From Onthophagus taurus (taxonomy: Eukaryota; Arthropoda; Insecta; Coleoptera; Scarabaeidae), in assembly GCF_036711975.1 (NCBI RefSeq), contig NC_091972.1, positions 2,919,001-2,983,000 of the forward strand: DNA of 64,000 nt, read 5' to 3'. Made by a program: the position numbers and the translations under genes. The notes below the pieces were generated by a model that searched no databases, was not told the DNA's origin, and saw nothing but the letters and a program-made list of their open reading frames with translations. Positions 12,504 to 24,064 of this stretch are shown one piece after another. Each line of letters begins with the position of its first letter. Positions within the stretch are counted from its first letter, which is position 1.

Positions 12504-12622
12504 TGTAACACATGAGACTGTATACGATATATATATATATATATATGAAATAAACATTATTTATAAAAAGTTAAAGTCTACCAAAATGTTCATTAATAAG
12601 CAACTGCCTCACACCTCAACCC

Positions 12623-13787
12623 CTACCTAGAAAGGGTTGAGCTTTCTACGTAATGATCGTCATCCTGTTCAATTTCGTCTTCGTCTGCGTTAAATGGATT
12701 GGTCCATTCTCCAGGAATACTCTCATTCATGTCTATGGCCATATTATGTAGTACTGCAGTCGCAACTATCACATTCATTGTTGTTTCTATCTGCAGCCTC
12801 ATGCATAAACTTAAAATTGGAAATCTTCTTTTCCACACTCCATATTGACGTTCAACCACATTCCGTGTTCTGATACTCGATTCATTGTACAAGTTCTCAG
12901 CTGGTGTTTGTACTTGTTGTAAAGGTGTCATAAGGTATGGTTTAATTTTATAGCCACTATCTCCAACAAGCATATATCGTCCATACATCCCACTTTGAAA
13001 GGCTTCTTTTAAACTACTGTTGTTAAATATGGTTTGGTCGTGACACAAACCAGGCCACCTCGCAACAATATTCCGAATTTTTAAACGTGCGTCAGACACT
13101 CTCTGCACATTCAGTGCACAAAAACCTTTTCTTGAGCGATATATTTCACCGTCTTCTCTTCCTGGTGATTGTATCTTGATAAGTGTACAATCAATAGCAC
13201 CAATAACTCGTGGAAATCTTGCAAATCGATAAAACTCTTCCGCAGCCCTATTCATTTCTGCATTCGTAGAATACATTTTTACGTAGCGAGGTGATAGTGA
13301 CACTATAGCACTGGTAACTTTCTTTACTATCCTACACGCTGAGGCTTTCGATACTCCAATAAAATCCGCTACAGAAAGGAGCATATTCCCTGTTGCATAG
13401 AACCTTAGGGATAATAATAGGCTATGCATTGCTGGTATAGAGCCCCCTCTAAAGAAAAATGCAAAGTATGAATATACTTGTAAAATTGATATATTTTTAT
13501 TATATAATACAACTTACTTGGTTATTTTTTTTTAACTTGGAAAAGTTAGATATTGCGTCTTCTATCAATGCCAATAACGAAACTACCGTATCTTTTGTTA
13601 GTCGAAACCTTTCAAAAAATTCAGTTTCATTATATCGTTGGAAACAATCCACTCTCTTCTTGTAAACTTTACGTCTTCTAAGTACAAATACAGGTTCATC
13701 TTCCGATGATGAACTTGAACTCGTATCCATCAAATTCATTGTATTTTGAGTGAAATGAACAGATATATAATCAGCGGACAAGCACAC
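12623..13787 (-). CDS. HARBI1-like: Harbinger transposase (HARBI1-like), apparently intact
   Basis: The first exon (from 13787) encodes about 90 residues with a Ser-rich acidic stretch and an N-terminal region ending RLTKDTVVSLLALIEDAIS. The second runs from about 13446 to the stop at 12623. Conserved features are LLLSLRFYATGNMLLSVADF (helix), GVSKASACRIV (HTH), GAIDCTLIKI (first Asp), CHDQTIFNNS, LVGDSGYK (second Asp) and RNVVERQYGVWKRRFPIL (Glu). The DDE triad is present with no stop. The strongest donor (GTAAGT at 13517) with the nearest acceptor leaves the exons one base out of phase; a weaker donor a few bases on (GTTGTA or GTATTA) keeps the frame, so the junction is unsettled. This is the best preserved transposase in the window. 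Lack of a full partner gene suggests it depends on another copy. Confidence 0.85.
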
Positions 13788-16184
13788 GCAGTGACACTTA
13801 TAGGTTATATTACAGCGCTTAAAGCCGCTTTTATTCGTTAAAGTGAGAGAATCGCGACTTTAAAGTTAAAGCCGGGTTTAGGGTTAAAAATTGATTATTA
13901 AACGCGTTTTAAAGATAAAGTGACTTTAAATATTTAAAGCCGCCTTTAATTTTATTATGAAACCGGGCCTAAGTCTAGTGTTAATTTTACTTTAACTAAC
14001 ACTAGATCTAGACCTAGAAACATTCGGATTTAGCCGCACGTCTTTCAAGACGGCTAAACCCGAATGATTCTAGTTCTAGGTCTTATGTCAGTTTTAGTGA
14101 CAGTGCTAGTGCAAAACTAGAACTAACACTAGACCTAGATCTAGAAACATTCGGATTTAGCCACACGTCTGCCAAGACGGCTAAACCCGAATGATTCTAG
14201 TTCTAGGTCTTGTGTTAGTTCTAGTTTTAGTTCAATAAAAATATGCAACATAGTGATATCTAATGCTAACTAGCGCTACCTAGCACTGTCACTAGACCTA
14301 ACATTTGGCCTAGAACTAGAAACATTCTTCGAGGTTTTACTGTAATGTCTAATTACATTGACATGGAACGCCCTGGGTCACCTCTAGTGTTAGTTCTAGT
14401 TTTAGTTCAATAGAAATACAACCCAATACAACAACCCAACGCTATCTAATACAAACTAGCGCTATCTAGCACTGTCACCAAAATTAACACTAAACCTAAA
14501 AACATTCAGGTTTAGCCGTCTGATTCCATTCGGGTCTGATGTTGGGTCTAATCTAGAGCTGCTAATTAGCAACACAAAAAGTGGATTATCGCCGTAAATA
14601 ATGGTAGAAATTGTATCCAGAAAGTATGACAAAAAGGATAAGTGGCAACGCAACCTCACTCTATTATGTAGCACATTAAAAATCGCGTGTTTTTGCTTCA
14701 ATCTTGAAGCTATTCTAATGAGCCATTCAGTACAAATTCTTGAATTGCTCACCAACTTTTGTAGTGGCTGCAAATCTAACTGAAATATCTAAGGCAGCAT
14801 TCACATCTAGTTTCAAGAGTCAGTATCTTATTCAAAACGCTGCATTTTGTAGATGCTGGTTAATCTAATTTAGAACTGTAATATTTTATAATAAGTTTGG
14901 CTTAACCCGGTCCCATAAAATTTACTTAACCAAGTTACTTCAAGTTAATAGCTGAATTATTTTTCTTTTCCAAGTATTGTAATATTATAAAGATATTATA
15001 AAGGATGCTGGATGAATCTTTAATTCAGTTTTGACATTTTGATGCTAATACGCCGCATATCCACGTTTGCTTATAATTTATTTGAAAACTCTGAATTGTT
15101 CCTGAAATTTCAATTACACAACGTAGTACCTACTGGGAATTACATATAGGCTCGAAATATATGAAAGCAGTAAACATAGTTATAGCTTAATAGTACAGGC
15201 ATTGGGTAGTTTTGCAGAGGAAAACTTTTGCTTGGAAAAAGCTGACGTCCTTATGACATGTCATTATTATTATTATTAAGAGACGCACGACTAAACCCGA
15301 ATGTTTTTAATTCTAAGTCTAGTGTTACTTCTACTTTTCGTTCAATAAAAATATACCACAATCTAACGCTGAATAACAATTAAAACTAGAATTAACACTA
15401 GACCTAGACCTAGAAACATTCGGATTTAGCCGAACGTCTTTCAAGACGGCTAAACCCGAATGATTCTAGTTCTAGGTCTTATGTCAGTTTTAGTGACAGT
15501 GCTAGTGCAAAACTAGAACTAACACTAGACCTAGATCTAGAAACATTCGGATTTAGCCACACGTCTGTCAAGACGGCTAAACCCGAATGATTCTAGTTCT
15601 AGGTCTTGTGTTAGTTCTAGTTTTAGTTCAATAAAAATATGCAACACAGTGATATCTAATGCTAACTAATGTCACTAGACCTAACATTTGGCCTAGAACT
15701 AGAAACATTCTTCGAGGTTTTACTGTAATGTCTAATTACATTGACGCCCTGGGTCACATCTAGTGTTAGTTCTAGTTTTAGTTCAATGAAGCTTCAATGA
15801 AGTTTTAGCACTGTCACTAAAACTAACATTAAACCTAAAAACATTCAAGTTTAGCTGTCTGATTCCGTTCGGGTCTGATGTTGGGTCAAATCTAGAGTTG
15901 CTAATCGGCAAGACAAGAAGTGGATTATCGCCGTAAGTTATGGTAGAAATTGTATCCAAAAAATATGACAAAAAACATAAGTGGCAACGCAACCTCACTC
16001 TATTGCGTAGCTCATTAAAAAAATCGTATGTTTTTTGCTTCAATATTGAAGCTATTCTAATGAGCCATTCAGTACAAACTCGTGAATTTCTCACCAACTT
16101 TTATAGTTGCTGCAAATCTAGCTGAACTATCTAAGGCTGAACTATCTTATTTGGTAAGCTACGCATGGTTACTTCTATAACTTA

Positions 16185-17605
16185 CTTTATAAGTTAAGGG
16201 TTCACAAGTTTGAGTACTACTGGTTAATGAATTATACTAAGCAGGCTTTGCTTTGCAATTTGTTTCTAGTTTTGCAACTTTGTTGTTTTTAATACAATAA
16301 ACAAGTTTATTTATTGAAACCAAAATTTTTGTAAATTTTTACATTAGAGTAAACAACTTCTAAAGAAATATCACAAAAATGACTTTTATGGGTCAAATTA
16401 AAGCTATACAGGGTGTATCTGAATGACTGCAACAAACTTCAAGGGGTGATTCTTTAGTGAATTTTAAGAGTACTTTGATATATGAACCATGGACGACTTC
16501 CGCTCCCCTAAAGAGCTACACCCCTTCAAAAAGGGCGGAAAATTTTGGTTTAATGTTTTTTTCTCAAAAACCATAAACGCTAGGAAAATGAAATTTGGGG
16601 AATATGTTTAACTCATAATAGGGCACGTTTTGACCCTATTTGTACTTTCAACCTACCCTTCTAAACTACTAAACGTAACCAAAAATTTTACATAGATAGA
16701 TAAAAGTATTCTAAAACTTTTTTGACTCTCTGAAATTTTTCCAAAAACGACTAATTTTTGAGAAAAAAAATAGTAAAGCAAACACTGCCGTTAAACAACG
16801 GGGTTGTCGATCAAAAGTTGGAATGAATTTTGAATGAAAAAATCTTAGTAGGCTTTGCAATCTTTGTTAGAAATATTTTTGACGTTTAAATGTCAGTTTT
16901 TCTTACTATTATTATTGTTTTTCAAATTAATTTTTGAATAAAGTTCTATCGCATTTACGCTCGTTCACTCGACGTTTCAAAATTTTAAATAAAACAATAA
17001 TAAAGTAAGAAAACCACTGATATTTAAACGTCAAAAATATTTCTGACAAAGATTGCAAAGCCTACTAAGATTTTTTCATTAAAAATTTATTCCAACTTTC
17101 GATTAACAACCCTACAGCTTAACAGTTAGTGTTTGCTTAATTATTTTTTTTCTCAGAAATTATTAATTTTTAGAAGAACATCAGAGAGATAAAAAAGTTT
17201 TAGAATAGTTTTATCTATCTAACTGAAATTTTTCCAATGTATTTATCATCTTCATAAAAAAAATCTAGGCATAAAGGGTAGATTGAAAGTACAAATAGGG
17301 TCAAAACGTGCCCTATTATGAGTTAAACATATTCCCCAAATTTCATTTTCCTAGCGTTTATAATTTTTGAGAAAAAGAAATTAAACCAAAATTTTCCGCT
17401 ATTTTTGGAGGGGTGTAGCTCCTTAGGGGAGCCGAAGTCGCCCATGGTTCATATATATCAAAGTACCCTTAAAATTCACTAAAAAATCACCCTTGAAGTT
17501 TGTTACAGTCATTCAGATACACCCTGTATACATAAGCAAGGCCTGCTTGGTATAATTCTTTATACAGCAGTACTTAAACTTTTAAACCCTTAACTTTATC
17601 GTGTC
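16185..17605. repeat. Outer foldback element enclosing another
   Basis: Arms of about 70 bp (16185-16255 and 17537-17605) are inverted copies, sharing GAATTATAC(T/C)AAGCAGGC and the TTAAGGGTT box. Together with sequence next to them they look like an older foldback element into which the 16409-17526 element jumped. Confidence 0.6.
16409..17526. mobile_element. Foldback element with about 500-bp arms
   Basis: Both ends read CAGGGTGTATCTGAATGACT and are flanked by TA. The arms remain alignable for roughly 450-500 bp, including AAATTTGGGGAATATGTTTA and the complementary stretch near 17320-17345. There is no coding sequence. A separate half-end of similar type (ending CACCCTGTA) lies at about 17705-17720. 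Confidence 0.85.
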
Positions 17606-19284
17606 ATATCTTAAGAATGGCAAAAAATGGGACATTGTGTTATAAGAATTTTTTATTCACAAAAATGGGACCTATAACCCCTCAAATTTTTTCTACTCAT
17701 ACTTGATACACCCTGTATTGACATGGAACGCCCTGTGATCTATGGAAATATATTTTTGTATATTGCATCTTAAATTAAATTCACTTTCAATTTAAACAAA
17801 TTCAGCTTTCGCGTCAATTGCATTTTCCACTTTCTCTTTTTGTATTTAATTAAGACTTTTCTATTTGAACATTACAAATGTCAACTTTGGCATTTCCTTA
17901 TTCCAAAATTGGTACGATTCTGGTAATCCATTTAGGAGTAAATTAGACTTTTGTTCCAATTTTTGCACGATTACAATACTTTATTATTAAATCAGAATAA
18001 AATTCTTTTAAAGCAAGTTATCGTTTTCTATGAGTCCTATTAAAATCTCCCACTCATTATTATATCGAAATATTTCAGAGGTCTTTTAAATAGTAACATA
18101 TTGATGTTATAACACATATCTCGAAAGGTATCTTGTTGATTTTAGACATCGATATCTAAAATTTGTTATCGTTTTGCTAAACAATTTTTTTGTGTTGAGA
18201 GTTGAAGTAAAAGTTTGTCGCGACAAATTTAATCGTATTGAGAGGAGGGTCGGCTTTTAGAATCGATAGAAAAGGTAAGACTGGTACAGTCAGGTACAAG
18301 ATAGTCGTCCTTGAAGAAGGTCAAAAGCGGTTTTGAAAGACTGATATAACGAATGTCCCCGCGATGTTCGTATAAATCGAGACAATCCGAAATTATTTAT
18401 GACCCCGGTAAAAAACTTTTCATTCAATTCAAAACTTTTTTTTGAAGTTTAAAAATTTAAAGTACTTACCGTTTGTAATAGGCGATTTTACCATGGTTAC
18501 CCCGAATTTAAACCTGAAATTGAGTAAATACAAGTTAAATTGGTTTCGATAAAAAAAAAAAGGAAAAAGATAAAAACCACGAGCGGATGTGGAAAAGAAT
18601 CTTAATCGTAAGATAAACGATTTAATGAAAGTTTGAACGGAATAAAATAATTATTTAATTTTTAATCAAAATTTACCTTTTAAACAATAAAATTAATAAT
18701 AAAAATCAGCACGAATTCCTTTTGGATGCCGGCTTACTAAAATAGAGCACCTTATTCACAGACGCATGTGATAACACACCAAGGAATGATTTGAAATAGG
18801 TTATGTACGTACGTTCTAAAAAGTTCAACTTTTATTTAACAGATGGCATTTTAACAATATCTTAAATCCACATAAGATGGCGCCAAATTTAGGAATGTTT
18901 CTCTCGTTAATTTTTAATTTTTTTGATGCTAATTATGATGAAAATAAATCAAATTACGAAACACTTATAAAATTACTTACAAATTAATAAGTTCATATTA
19001 AAATTGATGCGAATTTCCAAAAAACATGCCTTCAAAAATTTTAGGTTGGTACTTCCGAAAGGAAACTGTCAGCCATATTCTTTTACATAGTTGACTGTCC
19101 CGTATTGCACGTGGAGTAAAATAAACAGGTATTTTTAAAAGATTTCCTTACTTTTATAAACGTTATAACTTAATTTCAACCTTAAAAAAACGTATCTTTC
19201 CATTAAGCTTAAATTCAATACTATACAAAACGTTTATTTTCTATAAAGTAGTAACATAACCTAATATTTTTGTTTTAGATCAAC
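17606..19284. other. Intergenic flank and 5' region of the eL30 gene
   Basis: No gene was recognised up to the ribosomal protein gene. A likely 5' UTR exon of eL30 ends near 19129 (AAACAG followed by GTATTT), and its intron ends in TTTTAG at 19279. AACATAACCT lies in that intron at 19253-19262. Confidence 0.45.
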
Positions 19285-19689
19285 ATGGTAGCGCAAAAGA
19301 AGCAGAAAAAGGCCATTGAGAGCATAAACAGTAAACTTGCCCTTGTAATGAAATCGGGCAAATATTGTTTAGGATATAAACAAACGTTAAAAGTAAGTGT
19401 TCAAAAAATCTAACCTTAAAATTTTTTTTTGACAACTTTTTTGTAGACTTTAAGACAAGGTAGAGCAAAGCTTATCATCATAGCCAACAACACGCCTCCT
19501 CTTCGTAAATGCGAGATTGAATATTACGCTATGTTGGCCAAGACGGGTGTACATCATTACACAGGGAACAATATTGAACTCGGTACAGCCTGCGGTAAAT
19601 ACTTTAGGGTGTGTGTCATGTCGATTACGGATCCTGGAGATTCAGACATTATTAAATCTATGCCGACAGGCGAAGTACCCGCCCAATAA
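19285..19689 (+). CDS. RpL30: Large-subunit ribosomal protein eL30
   Basis: Two exons, 19285-19392 and 19447-19689, join in phase 0 (donor GTAAGT, acceptor TTGTAG) to give 116 residues, the normal eL30 length. [20 protein letters not shown] opens the protein, followed by [31 protein letters not shown] and [15 protein letters not shown], all typical of this kink-turn-binding family. The TAA stop overlaps an AATAAA at about 19685-19690. The intron is 54 bp. The protein is part of the 60S subunit near the intersubunit face; in yeast it also regulates its own transcript, which the sequence here does not show. No defects were seen. Confidence 0.97.
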
Positions 19690-20099
19690 AAAATAATTTT
19701 TAAATTATAAGTTTAGGTATCATTGTTAATTAATATCTTTTTGTATAATTGGAATTATGAAAAAATAAAAATTGGCAATGATATTATATTTTTGGTAATA
19801 ATTACCTTCCTTTATTAAAAGTAGAAAAAAAACTGTCTTAATCAAGATCCTATGGAATGCACGAGTCTATACATACCTTAAATATTGTAAAATGTAATAA
19901 CGCAGCCACAAAAAGCCTATTAATATAATTGTTGAAATGAAATAAGTAATAATAAGTAGGCCTCTTGACCTCTAAAGTTTTTTATTAATTAAGTTTATGT
20001 ACTTGGTAAGATAGTTATCATTATGCTTAAGTTTTTCGATTTCGAACATTTTAAGGAAATTCATTTTCAAACCTTTTTTACACTTATGTAGGAGTTGTA

Positions 20100-21544
20100 C
20101 AGGGTGGTTCAAATTCGATGTCCGAATAGGCTATCTCCAAAACTATAAGAGTTAGAAAAAAAATAGCTTACATGTCATGATCTCGTTTTTTGAGAAATTG
20201 CTAATGCTAAAAACCTCAAACCTCAACCAAAATTGAAAATATCGTAAAACCAGCAAGTGCAATTATCTTGGTTATTATTATAGGTGGAGTATTATAACTA
20301 AGACATTATATGGACACTTTTTTACAGAGAATTTGATGACGTAGTCAAAAAAATGTTTCGGTTTTAGATTTCTAGATAGTATGACAATTTTCGTTTTTTT
20401 TTAAATGAAAACAACCACTGATTATTCGCTTATTAAATTCGTTATTTTTTTCTGATTACAAAAATATGGGGTTATATAGGTCTATTTCTTATTGTTTTAG
20501 AATAAAGCTAAAAATAAAGTTTTTTTTAGTGTCGTCAAAGAAATTAAATTTACAGTTTCCTGTAAATTACGGTTCTATAACTAAAAATTTATATAAAATT
20601 TACTTTATTTTCTAATATGTAACATTCTAACATGTTAAACTTTTCGTAATACATCTTAAAAAACAGAATTTTCAATTTGACACTTCCAAAAATTTTTGAA
20701 TACAAACCAATACAATCAAATGTTGCTATGTTTATTTGAATTAAAAAATATATATATATATATATATATGAGCGCCATCTATCAATAATTTATTAAGTCA
20801 TTTAATAATAATATTAAATATTAATAAAAAATGTGTAACAATGCAATATATTCCAACTTTTGTGTAAAATAAATATAAATTAAATAGTTTAACAAATGTA
20901 TTTGATTCAAATATCAGAAATATGTTTTTTTAATTTTTAGTTATAATTGACAGGAAACTGTAAATTTAATTTCTTTGACGACACTAAAAAAAAGTTTATT
21001 TTTAGCTTTATTCTAAAACAATAAGAAATAGACCTGTCAAACCCTATATTTTTGTAATAAGAAAAAAAATAACGAATTTAATAAGCGAATAATCAGTAGT
21101 TGTTTCCATTTAAAAAAACGAAAATTGTCTTGATATCCTTGATATCTCAAAATCTAAAACCGAAAAATTTTTTTTGACTAGGTCATGAAATTCTCTGTAA
21201 AAAAGTGTCCATATAATGTCTTAGTTATAATACTCCACCTTTAATAATAACCAAGATAATTGCACTTGCCTGTTTTACGATATTTTCAATTTTGGTTGAG
21301 GTTTGAGGTTTTCGGCATTAGCAGTTTCTCGAAAAACGAGATCATGACATGTAAGCTACTTTTTTTCTAAGGCTCGTTACTACCATCTTCTGGTTAAGCT
21401 ATCTAAGGGATTATTACCACGGATATTTTACGCGCTCTGATTGGCTAGATCAGTGAGTAGATGAGTTTATCTATAAGATAAATTTAACTAAAAGATGGTA
21501 GTAATGGACCTAACTCTTATAGTTTCCGAGTTAGAATCATCCTG
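20100..21544. mobile_element. Foldback element family B, copy 1
   Basis: The left end CAGGGTGGTTCAAATTCGAT and the degraded right end CAGGATGATT sit between TA dinucleotides. Long inverted arms share segments such as ATAAGAAATAGACCT and TTACAGTTTCCTGTAAATT. A (TA)n tract lies at 20747-20769 near the middle. It lies within the Penelope-like element and itself contains a 140-bp MITE. A second copy is at 48890-50573. Confidence 0.85.
21371..21510. mobile_element. 140-bp MITE nested in a foldback element
   Basis: Inverted ends GG(C/T)(T/C)C(G/A)TTACTACCATCTT are flanked by TAA on both sides (21368-21370 and 21511-21513). The other family-B copy lacks it and reads straight from TTTTTTCTA into GTTCTTATAG near 50515. 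TAA duplication suggests a Harbinger-type mover. Confidence 0.8.
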
Positions 21545-22074
21545 TACATTGTCATAATCAATGTTATGGCCTGTTTCATACAACATACATAGCAGAACAA
21601 TCGCAACACTTAACAGAACTACAATCCAAAGCGTTTTCTTTTTGTTTGTAGTTAGAAATGGAATCACCTAGTTGTCCTTTACATTTAAAGCTGACAAATA
21701 CACCATAGGTTTGTAGTATGGTTTTAATTTTGCAGTTTATTTTGTTGTATGTTATTGTCTTATAATTGTCAAAGTTATTTTTATTTGTAGAGTATAAAGG
21801 CTCTAGTTTTATGAGGTTTTTATACAGTAATTGGTCGATGGTACAACTTGGACAATCATTTTCTCTTGCTAATTTGTTAATAAAATTTAGTTCTTTTAGT
21901 CTGGATGTATAGTCTAGAGAATATTTCAAGAGTCTGACAATAAAAGCCTGGAAAGCAGCTAATTTGTAGTTGTTGGGATGGAACGAATCATAAAGGATGA
22001 CAGTATTTAAACATGAGGACTTCCTAAAAATGTCATACTTAAAATTATTGTCAATTTTTTGTTGTTTTTTAGCA

Positions 22075-22230
22075 CTTGGGAATCTGAGCATGCTATAAGA
22101 AATCTTTTATAACATAAATTGTTGTAAATTTTATTGTTAACAATATTGGTCTCTTGCACTTTTGCTCTTAGATACGTCAATATCGAGGTAGATACGAAAA
22201 TTATTATAACGAAAATTGTTCCAAATTTTA
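22075..22230. repeat. Stray monomer of the 175-bp satellite
   Basis: About one monomer (GGGAATCTGAGCATGCTATA through TTGTTAACAATATT to TAGATACGAAAA) plus a scrap of a second lies between the two copies of the Penelope 3' RT segment. It matches the array at 25430-28960. Confidence 0.85.
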
Positions 22231-23264
22231 TTCGTAGAGTATAAAGGGTCTAGTTTTATGAGGTTTTTATACAGTAATTGGTCGATGGTACAACTTGGAT
22301 AACCATTTTCTCTTGCTAATATGTTAATAAAATTTAGTTCTTTTAGTCTGGATGTATAGTCTAGACTAGAGGATATTTCAATAGTCTGACAATAAAGGCC
22401 TGGAAAGCAGCTAATTTGTAGTTGTTGGGATGGAACGAATCATAAGGGATGACAGTATTTAAAGATGAGGGCTTCCTAAAAATGTCAAACTTAAAATTAT
22501 TATCAATTTTTTGTATTTTTAAGTCTAGGAAATTTAAGCAGTTGTCCTTTTCTATCTCTAAGGTGAATTTACGATTCTTGTGGATGTTGTTCATGTAAGA
22601 TAGCATACTATCAAGATCGAATTTATTTCCATTCCATACACATATAATGCAAATCAGCTAATAATGCAGAAATGGAAAGACCCATAGGAAGTCCATGTTC
22701 AAGTTTGTAAATTTTTTTATCAAAGCGACCATAGTTTTGTTGAATTATGTGATTAAGTATTTGAATTAAGTCAGCAGTGATGATTTTATCTTTAAAATGT
22801 TGAAAGAATATGTCTTCAATCGCCTTTAAAGTGTAAGTGGTATCAACATTTGTGTATAGATTGACCACATCGAAGGATACCAGTGTATTATTATTAGGTG
22901 AAATATGTTTTAAGTTTTTGATGAGTTGTAATGAGTTTTTCAGAGAGTGTATTGGTTTATAGTAAATTTGTTTAAAAATGTCATAAAATCAGTAATTTTA
23001 GAGGTAGGAGAGTCAAAACATGTGGTTATAGGCCTAATGGGTAAATTGTCCTTATGGAGTTTTATGAGAGAGTAAAGTTGTGGTATGAAGCAGTTCATAG
23101 GCGTTAGAAAATATAGGTTTTGACCAAGCTTTGTGATAGTATCTTTATGTTTATTGATGACATTCTTAGTTTTAGCTGTTATTGAATTTAATGGGTCTTT
23201 CTTAATTTCTTTGTAACCATTTTCTTTTAAGAAATTAATTGTTTTTGTCCACTACTACCTTATA

Positions 23265-23740
23265 ATATATACCTTATGAATAAGTTTTCTAAAACAAAAT
23301 GGTAGTCATTTTTCACGGAGTGAATAATAATCATTATTCACGGGTAGCCATCTTGACCAGACTAATAATAATTATTTGAAACGTTAAAAGTTCAAAAAAC
23401 GTCAATTTAATTCAATTTTTTAGGAGTTTCTAAATGTTTGACATTAAAAAAACCTAAACAAATTCCTTTTTTTGTATGATTTAAGCGTAAATTAATTAAT
23501 TTTCGTAAAGAAAATGACGTTTTATAAAACTGACACTTAATTTTGACAAATTGTTGTGAAGTTGGTTACAGTTGTGTCACATTGACGTTTAACCTTTATT
23601 CAAAAATTTATTTAAAAAATAAATTTATGGAATCAATTTCAATAGTCGTGGACAAAGTATAGTATTCTACTCGCATATAATGAGCTATTATTACTCATAT
23701 AATAATATACTATTTTGTTGTGTAATATACTATTATTACT
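23265..23740. other. Insertion of unknown type in the Penelope-like element
   Basis: Homology to the retroelement stops at about 23270 (VVVDKNN) and resumes at about 23740 (KADKNAVIIV). The material between is AT-rich and contains a small inverted repeat around GTGAATAATAATCATTATTCAC at 23322-23341. Its exact ends and class are unclear. Confidence 0.5.
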
Positions 23741-24064
23741 GCATTTTTGTCTGCTTTGTTTTATAGTTTTTATGGCAGTTTGAATACGAAAGTTTTTAAT
23801 ATTATTCTTCTGATTAAGTGATCTCCCTTTATTGCAGCATGACTTTTCATAACTTTTCTTTCTTTTTAAAAATTAATATAATTAGTCATTACATCTGGAT
23901 ATACTAAATTAATAAGAGTGGATATATTGAGAATAAAGGAAAAAAAATAATCAACAAATTCATAATCTTACCATAATAATTATATTTCATTGAAACGAAA
24001 GAAAAAATATCTACAAATTTAATATTTTCCTTTATAAAAGAAAAAAAAAATAATAAAATACAAA

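Larger units (their letters stand above)
12083..13969 (-). mobile_element. Harbinger (PIF) DNA transposon, 1.89 kb
   Basis: The ends are imperfect inverted repeats opening (C/G)GCCCGGTTTCATAAT, flanked by the 3-bp target duplication TAA (12080-12082 and 13970-13972), which is the Harbinger hallmark. The empty target survives in the tandem paralogue near 15305-15330, which reads straight across TTTTTAATTCTAAGTCTAGTG. The element holds a full-length transposase and only a short remnant-like second frame. Confidence 0.93.
11270..16240. repeat. CTAG-rich repeat block, about 1.3-kb unit in three tandem copies
   Basis: Recognisable landmarks recur: AGCACTGTCAC at about 11333, 14467 and 15808; GCTGACGTCCTTAT at about 12002 and 15240; and a paired ATTCGGATTTAGCC / GGCTAAACCCGAAT hairpin repeated in 13970-14230 and 15360-15640. 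After subtracting the 1.89-kb Harbinger in copy 1, spacing is roughly 1.25-1.35 kb. Copy 1 runs about 11270-14390, copy 2 about 14390-15780, and copy 3 (incomplete) about 15790-16240. Open frames in these copies are shared repeat sequence and not genes. The same sequence family forms the satellite at 44440-45790. Confidence 0.7.
19972..23870 (-). pseudogene. Penelope-like retroelement (RT + GIY-YIG), broken
   Basis: Reading on the minus strand: KADKNAVIIV at about 23745-23775; then after a gap of about 470 bp, FLKENGYKEIKKDPLNS, LYSLIKLHKDNLPIRPI, VSFDVVNLYTNV and LEHGLPMGLSISALLADL (RT finger, palm and catalytic boxes, the last normally G-SPL); then FTLEIEKDNCLNFLDL, DIFRKPSSLNTVIPYDSFHP and HKLAAF-like sequence. 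This 3' RT part is partly duplicated (21790-22080 and 22240-22610) with satellite DNA between. A zinc-binding CCDCSAMYV starts the GIY-YIG domain, most of which is deleted before ETGHNIDYDNV. The tail continues in frame on the far side of the 20100-21544 element to a TAG at 19972. Several stops and shifts make it inactive. Confidence 0.85.
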
